DNA of 64,000 bases from Azorhizobium sp943371865 (GTDB lineage: Bacteria; Pseudomonadota; Alphaproteobacteria; Rhizobiales; Xanthobacteraceae): positions 15,872 through 79,871 of the forward strand of contig NZ_CALRWL010000027.1 of NCBI RefSeq assembly GCF_943371865.1, in the 5' to 3' direction. The first letter of the stretch is position 1. Each line of letters opens with the position of its first letter. Of the stretch, positions 24,665 to 33,978 are shown piece by piece. Made by a program: the position numbers and the translations under genes. Under the pieces are notes generated by a model, which saw only the letters and a list, made by a program, of their open reading frames with translations, did not search any database and was not told the origin of the DNA.

Positions 24665-26074
24665 CTATGCGGTTTGCCCGCGCCCCGCCGCGCCGGCCGC
24701 GCGCCCGGCGATCCGCCCCAGCGCCACCGCCATGAGCAGCCCATTGCCGGAGAGATAGCCGCCCGCCTGGGCGCCGGAGACGCCGCAGGCGGCCCCGCCG
24801 GCGGCGAACACATTGGGGAAAGCCGTGCCGTCCGGTGCCAGAACGCGGGCCTCCTGATCCACCACCAGGCCGCCCTGGGTATGAAACAGGGCGCCGGTCA
24901 CCTTCACCGCCAGGAAGGGGCCGGCGAGGTCGGCGGAGGCGGAAAAATCGCGGCCGAAGGCATCGGTGGCGGTGCCGGCCTTGCAGGCGGCGACCGCCGC
25001 CATGGTCGCGGCCAGCGCGTCAGGCGGGACGCTGATGCGGGTGGCGAGCTGGGGCCAATCCGCAGCCGAGACGATGGCGCCGCCCGCTTCCGCCTGGCGG
25101 AAATCCTCGAACTGCCGGGCGATGGCGGCGATACGGCCGTCGAACAGGGTCCAGGCGATGCCGTCCGGCTGGCGCAACACCTCGGCGGCCTGCTCGGAAT
25201 AGCCGCGCGCCTCGTTGCTGAAGCGCTGGCCCAGGGCATTCACCTGCACCCCGCCTTCAGTGATGGTGGCCCAGGTGATGAGGATGCCGGCGGGATGGGC
25301 CACCGAGCCATGGCCCTGGTGGCCGGACAGATGCCGCGCCGCCGCCCCGAGGTGCTCGCCCCAGATCAAGGCATCGCCCTGGTTGCCGGGATGGCCGAAA
25401 TAGAGCGCCGTGGCCAGGGAGGGGATGTGCTGCGCCACCAGGTCTTTGTTGCCGCCATAGCCGTTGCAGGCCAGGATCAGCTGGTCGCAGCCCGCCTCCT
25501 CGACGGTGCCGTCGGGCCGGGTGAAGGCGAGGCCGATGATGCGGTCGGCCGCGTCGGTATACAGGGTGGTCACAAGCGCATCGCACAGGATGGGGATCTC
25601 GGCCCGCTCCACCGCGCCGCGCAGGGCATCGATCAGTTCCTCGCCCGATCGGGTGGGCAGGCCGTGCATGCGCCGGGCGCTATGCCCCGGATAGCTGAAA
25701 TCGGTGATCACCGAGACCGGCAGGCCATAGGCCTCTGCCAGCCATTCCAGCGCCGGCCCGGCCTCTTGCGTCACCCGGGCGACGATCGCGCCATCGGGCT
25801 CGCCATGGGCCTTGGCCATGATGTCGCCGGCGAAGGTTGCCGGATCATCGGCAATGCCTGCCGCCGCCTGCCAGCGGGTGCCGGCGGCGGGAATGAGGCC
25901 CGCCGACAAAGCGGTGGAGCCGCGCGGCAGCGCATCGCGCTCCAGCACGAGGACCTCCGCGCCGGCCTCGTGCGCCGCCAGCGCCGCGATGAGGCCGGCC
26001 GCGCCGGCGCCGATGATGGCGACCGAGACCTGGAACTCGAATGTCTTGCCGGGATGGCGGACGACGCTGCTCAT
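24665..26074 (-). CDS. FAD-dependent oxidoreductase (fumarate-reductase / tricarballylate-dehydrogenase-like)
   Basis: A 469-residue FAD_binding_2 flavoprotein with the dinucleotide motif VAIIGAGAAGLIAALAAHEAG followed by VLVLERD, then GSTALSAGLIPA (flavin-binding Ser/Thr loop) and a C-terminal FAD motif FPNVFAAGGAACGVSGAQAGGYLSGNGLL. There is no secretion signal, haem motif or membrane anchor, so it is cytosolic. Such enzymes introduce or remove a C=C bond beside a carboxylate or ketone (fumarate reductase, 3-ketosteroid dehydrogenase, tricarballylate dehydrogenase). It is divergent from the LeuCD-like hydratase genes across 141 bp. This suggests it makes, or saturates, the alkene handled by the hydratase. 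The substrate is inferred only from context. Confidence 0.85.
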   Translation of the reverse strand: MSSVVRHPGKTFEFQVSVAIIGAGAAGLIAALAAHEAGAEVLVLERDALPRGSTALSAGLIPAAGTRWQAAAGIADDPATFAGDIMAKAHGEPDGAIVARVTQEAGPALEWLAEAYGLPVSVITDFSYPGHSARRMHGLPTRSGEELIDALRGAVERAEIPILCDALVTTLYTDAADRIIGLAFTRPDGTVEEAGCDQLILACNGYGGNKDLVAQHIPSLATALYFGHPGNQGDALIWGEHLGAAARHLSGHQGHGSVAHPAGILITWATITEGGVQVNALGQRFSNEARGYSEQAAEVLRQPDGIAWTLFDGRIAAIARQFEDFRQAEAGGAIVSAADWPQLATRISVPPDALAATMAAVAACKAGTATDAFGRDFSASADLAGPFLAVKVTGALFHTQGGLVVDQEARVLAPDGTAFPNVFAAGGAACGVSGAQAGGYLSGNGLLMAVALGRIAGRAAGAAGRGQTA

Positions 26075-26122
26075 GGACGGGCACCCTGCGCAGGGAAAGG
26101 GAGGAAGCTGTACGGTGGGCAG

Positions 26123-26134
26123 ACAATAATTTGT
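26123..26134. promoter_or_regulatory. Candidate operator in the FAD oxidoreductase / LeuC-like divergent promoter
   Basis: The 141-bp divergent region (26075-26215) has an AT-rich core around 26121-26150. It contains the dyad ACAA-TAAT-TTGT at 26123-26134 and then TTTAAAACAA. This is where promoters for both directions must lie. The nearby GntR protein could bind here, but the GACAG boxes found ahead of its own gene are absent, so the link is only possible. GGAGGGG at 26201-26207 is the ribosome-binding site of the LeuC-like gene. Confidence 0.35.
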
Positions 26135-26215
26135 ATTAGATTTAAAACAAGGTTTGCCAGCGGCGGGCGTTCACCCTTAATCTCGCCGCGGAACGAAGAG
26201 GGAGGGGACACCCGC

Positions 26216-27636
<1,421 letters not shown>

Positions 27637-27637
<1 letters not shown>

Positions 27638-28254
27638 TGCAGCCGTTCAAGGATCTCACCGCCATCGGCTGCCCCTTGCCCCTGAGCGGGGTGGACACCG
27701 ACCAGCTCATCCCCGCCCGCTTCATGAAGCGCTCCCGCGCCGAGGGCTATGGCGGCTATCTGCTGCACGATCTGCGCTTTGACGAGAGCGGCGTCGTGCG
27801 TCCCGATTCGGTGCTGGATGCCCCGGCCTACAGGGGCGCGCAGGTGCTGGTGGCGCGGCGCAATTTCGGCAGCGGATCGTCGCGCGAAGCGGCGGTCTAT
27901 GCGCTGGTGGATTTCGGCATCCGCTGCGTGGTGGCGCCCAGCTTCGGCGACATCTTCGCCTCCAATGCGGTGAATAACGGCCTGCTGCCGGCGCGTGTGT
28001 CCGAGGCGGACGGCGAGGCGCTGTTGGCGGCGCTGGAGACGTCCTCGGCGCAGATCCGAGTGGATCTGGAGGCCGAGATGATCCGCATCGGCAATCTCAG
28101 CGTGCCGTTCCAGGTGGACCCGGTCTGGCGCACCAAATTGCTCAATGGCTGGGACGATATGGACCTCACCGCCAGCTATGGGCGCGCCATCGAGGCCTTC
28201 GTCGGCGCCGATCAGGCCCGCCGGCCGTGGATGGCGCCGCGCGCGCCGCGATAA
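27637..28254 (+). CDS. Aconitase-family hydratase small subunit (LeuD-like)
   Basis: A 205-residue swivelling domain of a two-subunit hydro-lyase. SGVDTDQLIPARFMKRSRAEGYGGYL contains the substrate-specificity loop, and VLVARRNFGSGSSREAAVYAL is the phosphate/carboxylate-binding Ser loop. CVVAPSFGDIFASNAVNNGLLP follows. The loop after DTDQLIPARF (KRSRAEGYGG) is of the long bacterial LeuD type, so sequence alone does not exclude isopropylmalate isomerase. It overlaps the LeuC-like gene by one base. A 120-bp gap with clustered GACAG repeats separates it from the GntR gene. Confidence 0.88.
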
Positions 28255-28289
28255 AACCGTGTCGGACCCTCAGCGCTGCCTTGACAACG

Positions 28290-28340
28290 GACAGCGCTAT
28301 GGCATCACTAGGACAGATAGCTGTCTTATAAAAAAGACAG
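28290..28340 (+). promoter_or_regulatory. GACAG repeat cluster, probable GntR operator
   Basis: Three direct GACAG boxes at 28290-28294, 28312-28316 and 28336-28340 (steps of 22 and 24 bp) and one inverted CTGTC at 28321-28325. The central pair forms the dyad GACAG-ATAG-CTGTC. A TTGACA hexamer at 28281-28286 may be a -35 box; no good -10 follows at the standard distance. The cluster lies directly before the GntR-SBP-liv genes, the usual place for autoregulation. The spacing of about two helical turns supports cooperative binding. Confidence 0.55.
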
Positions 28341-28374
28341 CCTCTCGCCCCCGAGAGACAGGAGCCGCCGCGCT

Positions 28375-29217
28375 ATGTCGAGCGTCGAACCGCTGAAGGC
28401 CCGCCGGCTCTATCTGCTGCTGCGCGACCGCATCCTCAGCGGCGATGCCGGCCCCGACAGCCGCCTGCCCAGCGAGCCGGCGCTGGCGGTGGAGTACGGC
28501 ATCTCCCGCGTCACCGTGCGCCGGGCGCTGGATGAACTGGCGCGCGAGGGGTTGATCGAGCGCAAGCCGGGCTCCGGCACCTTCGTCAGCAGCAAGGCCG
28601 CCAGCGTGCCGGTGGTGGCGGATTTCTCCAATGTGCTGACCCATCTGGTGGAGATGGGCCGGCGCACCGCGGTGCGGCTGCTCTCCTTCGGCTATCTGGC
28701 ACCCACCGCCACGCTGGCGGAAGAGCTGAAGCTGGAGCCGGGCGAGCGGGTGCAGCGCTCGGTGCGCGTGCGCCTCATCGACGGCGCGCCCTTCTCGTAC
28801 CTCGTCACCCATGTGCCGGAGCGCATCGGCATTTCCTATTCGGAGGCGGATCTGGCCTCCACGCCGCTGCTGGAACTGCTGGAGCGCTCGGGCCTGGTGG
28901 CCGAGCGGGCGCGCCAGACCATCGGCGCGGCCCTGGCGGGGCCGGAGGTGGCCGGCGCGCTCGATCTGGAAATCGGCGCCGCGCTGCTGTCCATGACCCG
29001 CATCGTCTATGAGCCGTCGGGGCGGGGGATCGAGCATCTCCAGGCGCTCTACCGGCCGGACCGCTATTCCCTGAACATGGACCTGCTGCGCACCGGCGCC
29101 GATGGCGCCCGGCGCTGGGCGCCGGTGGAAGGTTCGCGGGCCATGGAGGCCCCCCTGGTTACCAATCAAAAAAGACGCCCGAAACGGGTCGCACCTCAGA
29201 GGAGAACAGCAAGATGA
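28375..29217 (+). CDS. GntR-family regulator, HutC subfamily
   Basis: A 280-residue repressor-type protein. The N-terminal winged HTH (about residues 8-75) has LYLLLRDRILSGDAGPDSRLPSE and ISRVTVRRALDELAREGLIERKPGSG. A UTRA effector domain (about 95-235) has PGERVQRSVRVRLIDGAPFSYLV and GIEHLQALYRPDRYSLNMDL. A basic ~40-residue tail follows. Its last four bases overlap the start of the binding-protein gene, so regulator and transporter are co-transcribed. It most likely senses the transported compound or a pathway intermediate. Confidence 0.92.
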   Translation: MSSVEPLKARRLYLLLRDRILSGDAGPDSRLPSEPALAVEYGISRVTVRRALDELAREGLIERKPGSGTFVSSKAASVPVVADFSNVLTHLVEMGRRTAVRLLSFGYLAPTATLAEELKLEPGERVQRSVRVRLIDGAPFSYLVTHVPERIGISYSEADLASTPLLELLERSGLVAERARQTIGAALAGPEVAGALDLEIGAALLSMTRIVYEPSGRGIEHLQALYRPDRYSLNMDLLRTGADGARRWAPVEGSRAMEAPLVTNQKRRPKRVAPQRRTAR

Positions 29218-30437
29218 CGATTTTTCAGACGCCTTTGGGTCGTCGCGCTGTCCTGAAGGGCAGTTCGGTGGCGCTGGCCAGCATTGCCGCCCCGTCGATC
29301 CTGCGCGGCGCTGAGCCGCCGACCATCAAAGTCGGCGTGCTCCAGCCGGTCACCGGCGCCTTGGCCATGGACGGCGAGTTCGGCCGCACCGGGGCCGAGT
29401 TCGGCATTGCCGACATCAATGCCAAGGGTGGCATCAAGGCGCTGGGCGGGGCCAAGCTGGAGATGGTGTTCGGCGATGCCCGCTCCAATCCCGAAGCCGG
29501 CACCCAGGAAGTGGAGCGCATGCAGGGCGAGGGCGTGGTGGCGGTGGTGGGCGGCTTTGCCAGCCCCATCTGCCTCGCCGCCAGCCAGGCGGCGGCGCGC
29601 TATGAATTGCCTTATCTGGTGGATGTGGGCGTGTCCGATCAGATCGTGCAGCGCGGCCTGAAGAACACCTTCCGCTTCGGCCCCGGCTTCGGCACCTGCG
29701 CCCGCACCGCGTTCGACAATCTGGCGCGCATCAACGAACTGGCGGGCAAGCCGGCCAAGACCGTGGTGCTGGTGCATGAGGACGGCCTGTTCGGCAGCGG
29801 CCTCGCCAAGGTGATGCAGCAGGAACTGCCCAAGCTCGGCTTCGAGATCCTCGAAACCCTGCCGGTGCCCACCCCGTCGCGCGACCTGTCCAACGTGGTG
29901 CTGCGGCTGCGCTCGCTGAACCCGGATCTGGTCATCCCCAGCACCTATTATGGCGAGACGGTTCTCTTGGCCCGCACCATGCAGCAGCAGCGGGTACGGC
30001 CGAAGGGGGTCTATGGCGTGCTCAACGGCGCCGCCTCCAACCTGCGCTTCGTGAAGGAATTCCCGGAAGCCGCCGACAAGATCATGGATTGCAACCATTG
30101 GTACGATCCGCGCAAGCCGCAGGCGGTGGATCTGATCAAGCGTTGTCTGGCCGCCGGCAAGGGCTGGAACTACAATATTCCCATGAACTATTCCTGCATC
30201 GGCCTGCTGGCCAATGCCCTGGAGCAGGCGGGATCGGTGGATCGGGTCAAGGTCACGGCGGCACTGGCCGCCTCCACCTGGGCCGACCATGTGATGCCCT
30301 ACGGCCCCACCAAGTTCGTGGATGGGCAGAACACCGGCGCGGCGCCGGTCTCCACCCAGGTGCAGTCGGGCGAGATCCGGGTGATCTTCCCCGAGGCCTT
30401 CTCCGACGCCAAGCCGATCTTCCCCGCGCGGGCCTGA
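29214..30437 (+). CDS. Branched-chain-amino-acid-type substrate-binding protein (Tat signal)
   Basis: A 407-residue Peripla_BP_6 protein with a twin-arginine signal (LGRRAVLKGSSVALASIAAPSI). The mature part begins IKVGVLQPVTGALAMDGEFGR, followed by RSNPEAGTQEVERM and VVAVVGGFASPICLAASQAA. Members of this type bind amino acids but also amides, urea, aromatic acids and other small acids. It starts inside the GntR gene end (4-bp overlap) and precedes the permease genes by 247 bp containing a strong stem-loop. Ligand: presumably the substrate of the downstream enzymes. Confidence 0.9.
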   Translation: MTIFQTPLGRRAVLKGSSVALASIAAPSILRGAEPPTIKVGVLQPVTGALAMDGEFGRTGAEFGIADINAKGGIKALGGAKLEMVFGDARSNPEAGTQEVERMQGEGVVAVVGGFASPICLAASQAAARYELPYLVDVGVSDQIVQRGLKNTFRFGPGFGTCARTAFDNLARINELAGKPAKTVVLVHEDGLFGSGLAKVMQQELPKLGFEILETLPVPTPSRDLSNVVLRLRSLNPDLVIPSTYYGETVLLARTMQQQRVRPKGVYGVLNGAASNLRFVKEFPEAADKIMDCNHWYDPRKPQAVDLIKRCLAAGKGWNYNIPMNYSCIGLLANALEQAGSVDRVKVTAALAASTWADHVMPYGPTKFVDGQNTGAAPVSTQVQSGEIRVIFPEAFSDAKPIFPARA

Positions 30438-30467
30438 CGGACGGTGCGTTGAGCGCTCGCTCCATCG

Positions 30468-30493
30468 GCCGGCGTGTCCTCGGACACGCCGGC
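30468..30493 (+). other. Strong stem-loop between SBP and LivH-like genes
   Basis: GCCGGCGTGTCC (30468-30479) and GGACACGCCGGC (30482-30493) are perfect complements; with a minimal loop the stem is about 11 bp. No T-tract follows. It lies 30 bp after the binding-protein stop, within the 247-bp gap before the permease gene. I see no gene in that gap. It is a probable partial terminator or 3'-end protector that raises binding-protein expression. Confidence 0.7.
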
Positions 30494-30684
30494 TGCGCGG
30501 CGCGATCGGGTGCCGTGCGCGACACGGCGGGATGGCGGGCCGCAGCCCCATGGGCGCGGGATGAAATCGGGCTCTGATCGGACCGTCGGTGGCGATCGGC
30601 CGCCGGACATTTGAATTCTTGAGGTGCGTCGTCTCGGCTTCCCGGTGCAGGGGATCGGGCGCGCACCGGAGGCGGAACGCGCGG

Positions 30685-31557
30685 ATGTATTCCTTCCCCA
30701 TCCTTCTGGAGGCGACGTTGAACGGGTTGCTCACCGGCGCGGTCTATGCGCTGGTGGCGCTCGGGCTGACGCTGGTCTATGGCGTCCTGCACATCATCAA
30801 TTTCGCCCATGGGGCGTTCCTGACCGGCGCCATGTTCGCGGTGTGGGCCGCCTTCACCTTCCTCGGGGTGGATCCCTATCTGGCGATCCCGGTGCTGACT
30901 TTGGCCTTCTTCGCTCTGGGCTATGCCACCCAGCGCTTCGTCATCGGCCCGGCCAGCCATGGGGACGACGGCAATATCCTTTTGGTGACGCTGGGCCTGT
31001 CCATCGTGATCGAGAACGGGCTGCTGGCGGTGTTCCGGCCGGATACACGCACCATCGCCACCAATTATGCCTTCGACGTGGTGGAGGCGGGGCCGATCCT
31101 GATCTCCCAGGCGCGGCTGTTCGGCTTCGCCGGGGCGCTGGTGGTGGCGGCCTTGCTCTGGCTGCTGCTGGCCCGCACCGATACCGGCAAGGCGATCCGG
31201 GCCGTGGCCAAGGAGAAGCTGGGCGCGAGTCTCGTGGGCATCGACGTGCGGCACATTTATGCCGTCACCTTCGGCCTCGGCTGCGCCACCCTGGCGGTGG
31301 CCGCCTGCCTGCTGATGCCGATCTTCTACGTCAATCCACGGGTGGGGCAGAGCTTCGTGCTGGTGGCCTTCACCATCGTCGTCCTGGGCGGCATGGGCTC
31401 CATTCCCGGCGCGCTGGTGGGCGGGCTGTTCATCGGGGTGGTGGAGAGCCTCACGGGCCTGTTCCTGGGCGACAGCCTGGGGCAGATCGGCATCTTCATC
31501 ATCTTCATCCTGGTTCTGCTGTTTCGGCCCAGCGGCCTGTTCGGAGCGCGGGCATGA
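30685..31557 (+). CDS. livH: Branched-chain-type ABC permease (LivH)
   Basis: A 290-residue permease with LivH landmarks: LLEATLNGLLTGAVYALVALGLTLVYGVLHIINFAHG at residues 8-44, GKAIRAVAKEKLGASLVGID (EAA-like loop), and FTIVVLGGMGSIPGALVGG. Its stop overlaps the start of the next permease gene (ATGATG). It forms the channel with LivM. The gene symbol reflects family, not proven amino acid transport. Confidence 0.92.
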   Translation: MYSFPILLEATLNGLLTGAVYALVALGLTLVYGVLHIINFAHGAFLTGAMFAVWAAFTFLGVDPYLAIPVLTLAFFALGYATQRFVIGPASHGDDGNILLVTLGLSIVIENGLLAVFRPDTRTIATNYAFDVVEAGPILISQARLFGFAGALVVAALLWLLLARTDTGKAIRAVAKEKLGASLVGIDVRHIYAVTFGLGCATLAVAACLLMPIFYVNPRVGQSFVLVAFTIVVLGGMGSIPGALVGGLFIGVVESLTGLFLGDSLGQIGIFIIFILVLLFRPSGLFGARA

Positions 31558-32537
31558 TGCTTTTGCGAGCCTATCTCCCGATCCTGATCCTTCTGGCGCT
31601 GCTGGCGGCCATCCCGCTGGTGGTGACGTCCAACACGGCGCTGAATTTCGTTGTGTTCGTGCTCATTATCACCCTGGCGGCGCAGGGCTGGAACCTGCTG
31701 GGCGGCGTGGGCGGCCAGTTCTCGTTCGGCCATGCGGCCTTCTTCGGCACCGGGGCCTATGTCTCGGCCATTTTGCAGTACAGCTACGGGGTCAATGCCT
31801 GGGCCGCGCTGGGTGCCGGCATCCTCAGCGGCGCCGCGCTCGGCTGGATCATCGGCTTTCTCAGCTTCCGCGCCGGCCTCCGGGGCTCCTATTTCGCTCT
31901 GGTGACCTTGGCCTTTGCCGAGGTGCTGCGCATTCTGGCCAATGCCCTGCCCATCACCGGCGGCGCGGCGGGAATGCTGCTGAAACTGAACATCGGCTTC
32001 GGCAATCTGCAATTCACCAGCCGCGGCGCCTTCCTCTGGCTGGCCTTGGGCTTCGTGGCCGCGGGCCTCTTGATCTCGCGCGCCATTGCGGACTCCCGCT
32101 TTGGCGCTCAATTGGTGGCGGTGCGCGAGAATGAGGATGCGGCCCGCGCCCTGGGCGTGGATGTGCTGGCGGTGAAGCTGAAGGCGATCACCGTGTCCGG
32201 CGCGCTCACCGCCGCCGCCGGCTGTCTCTATCTGCAATATTTCCTCTATCTCGACGCCACCATCGCCTATGGGGTGTGGATCTCCGTGGAGGTGCTGCTG
32301 GCGGCCATGGTCGGCGGGCGCGGGCTGGTGCTGGGGCCGCTGGTGGGCGCGTTCACCCTGCATGGGGTGGGCGATCTCACCAAGCAGGTGGCCGGCGGCA
32401 TTCCCGGCATCGATCTGGCGGTCTATGGCGCGGTGCTGATCCTGGTGGTGGCGTTCGCCCCCGGCGGTGTGCTCGGCCTGATCCATCGCCTGCTCTCCGG
32501 GCTCACGCGCCCCCGTCCGGCCAAGGAGGCGCAGTGA
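31554..32537 (+). CDS. livM: Branched-chain-type ABC permease (LivM)
   Basis: A 327-residue permease with LivM landmarks LGGVGGQFSFGHAAFFGTGAY, VRENEDAARALGVDVLAVKL and the C-terminal FAPGGVLGL. ATG at 31554 lies in the livH stop overlap; a second ATG follows at once. It overlaps livG by one base (TGATG). Partner of LivH. Confidence 0.92.
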   Translation: MMLLRAYLPILILLALLAAIPLVVTSNTALNFVVFVLIITLAAQGWNLLGGVGGQFSFGHAAFFGTGAYVSAILQYSYGVNAWAALGAGILSGAALGWIIGFLSFRAGLRGSYFALVTLAFAEVLRILANALPITGGAAGMLLKLNIGFGNLQFTSRGAFLWLALGFVAAGLLISRAIADSRFGAQLVAVRENEDAARALGVDVLAVKLKAITVSGALTAAAGCLYLQYFLYLDATIAYGVWISVEVLLAAMVGGRGLVLGPLVGAFTLHGVGDLTKQVAGGIPGIDLAVYGAVLILVVAFAPGGVLGLIHRLLSGLTRPRPAKEAQ

Positions 32538-33283
32538 TGCTGGAGGTGAAGGACATCACCATGCGCTTCGGCGGCCTGGTGGCCGTCGGCGGCGCCTCGA
32601 TCAGCGTGCCGCAGGGCAGCATCGTCGGCCTCATCGGCCCCAATGGCGCCGGCAAGACCACCTTGTTCACGGTCATCGCCGGCTTCCAGAAGCCCACCGC
32701 CGGCAAGGTCTGCTTCGAAGGCGAAGACATCACGGCGCAGCCGGCGCACGTGCGGGCCCGACTGGGCATCGCCCGCACCTTCCAGATCGTGCAGCCGTTC
32801 GCCGGTCTGAATGTGCGCGAGAATATCGCCGTGGGCGCCTATCTGCGCCATGCCCGCCGCGCCGATGCCTATGCCCTCGCCGATGCGGTGGGCCATCGGC
32901 TGGGGCTGGGCGCCGATCTGGACAAGCCGGCCTCCAGCCTGACGGTGGCCGGTCGCAAGCGCCTGGAACTGGCGCGCGCCTTGGCCACCGCGCCGAAGCT
33001 GCTGCTGCTGGACGAGGTGCTGGCGGGCCTGAACCCTTCAGAGATCCGCGACATCATTCCGGTGATCCATGCCATCCGCGACGAGGGCGTCACCATCTTG
33101 ATGATCGAGCATGTGATGCAGGCGGTGATGAATTTGTGCGCCCACGTCCATGTGCTGGCGCAGGGGCAGATGATCGCCCAGGGCACGCCACAGGCGGTGT
33201 GCGCCGATCCCCAGGTGATCGAAGCCTATCTGGGCAAGGGCGCCGCCGCGCGCATTCAGGCGCAGGGGGCCGCTCATGCTTGA
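32537..33283 (+). CDS. livG: Branched-chain-type ABC ATPase (LivG)
   Basis: A 248-residue ATPase: Walker A GLIGPNGAGKTTLF, Q-loop GIARTFQIVQPFAGLNV, a signature region degenerate to SLTVAGRKRLELARALAT (canonical LSGGQ not conserved, as in part of the LivG family), Walker B LLLLDEVLAGLNP and H-loop MIEHVMQAVM. It overlaps livM and livF. It drives uptake together with LivF. Confidence 0.92.
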   Translation: MLEVKDITMRFGGLVAVGGASISVPQGSIVGLIGPNGAGKTTLFTVIAGFQKPTAGKVCFEGEDITAQPAHVRARLGIARTFQIVQPFAGLNVRENIAVGAYLRHARRADAYALADAVGHRLGLGADLDKPASSLTVAGRKRLELARALATAPKLLLLDEVLAGLNPSEIRDIIPVIHAIRDEGVTILMIEHVMQAVMNLCAHVHVLAQGQMIAQGTPQAVCADPQVIEAYLGKGAAARIQAQGAAHA

Positions 33284-33977
33284 GATTTCCGGTCTGCGGG
33301 CGGGCTATGGCGGGGTGGAGGTGCTGCGCGGCATCGACCTTTCGGTCGGGGCCGGCGAGATCATCGCCGTGCTGGGCTCCAACGGCGTGGGCAAGACCAC
33401 GCTCAACAAGGTGCTGTCCGGGGTGCTCGCCGCCGATGCGGGCGAGGTGATGTTCGAGGGCCGCTCGCTGCGGGGCCTCTCCCCGGTGCAGGTGGTGGAG
33501 GCCGGGCTCATCCATGTGCCCGAGGGGCGCAAGATCTTCCCCAATATGAGCGTGCGGGAAAATCTGGAACTGGGCAGCTATCGCCGGGCGCGGGCCAACC
33601 GCGCCAGCAATCTGGATCTGGTGTTCGAGACCTTCCCGCGCCTGCGCGAACGCATGGGCCAGATGGCGGGCACGCTCTCCGGCGGCGAGCAGCAGATGGT
33701 CGCCATCGGCCGCGGCATGATGGCGGAACCGCGCCTGCTGATCCTGGACGAGCCCTCGCTCGGCCTTTCGCCGCTGCTGGTGGAGGAGATGTTCGCGCTC
33801 ATCCTCCGGCTGAATGAACAGGGCCTGCCCATCATGCTGGTGGAGCAGAATGTGGTGCAGTCCCTGGAACTCGCCGCCCGCGCCTACATCATCGAGAACG
33901 GCGTGGTCACGCTGTCCGGTGCGGCCGCGGACATCCGCAACGATCCCGAATTGAAGCGGGTCTATCTGGGGCTATGA
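33276..33977 (+). CDS. livF: Branched-chain-type ABC ATPase (LivF)
   Basis: A 233-residue ATPase: Walker A AVLGSNGVGKTTLN, IHVPEGRKIFPNMSVRENLE (typical LivF), signature LSGGEQQMVAIGRGMM, Walker B LLILDEPSLGLSP and LVEQNVVQSLELA. It starts 8 bp inside livG and ends one base before the MmgE/PrpD gene, so the enzyme genes continue the transporter operon. Confidence 0.93.
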   Translation: MLEISGLRAGYGGVEVLRGIDLSVGAGEIIAVLGSNGVGKTTLNKVLSGVLAADAGEVMFEGRSLRGLSPVQVVEAGLIHVPEGRKIFPNMSVRENLELGSYRRARANRASNLDLVFETFPRLRERMGQMAGTLSGGEQQMVAIGRGMMAEPRLLILDEPSLGLSPLLVEEMFALILRLNEQGLPIMLVEQNVVQSLELAARAYIIENGVVTLSGAAADIRNDPELKRVYLGL

Positions 33978-33978
33978 G

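Noticed and set aside
24635..26215. N-terminal extension of the LeuC-like protein back to 24635
   Set aside because: The open frame upstream of 26216 is the antisense of the FAD oxidoreductase. ATG at 26216 has a good ribosome-binding site and gives the family length.
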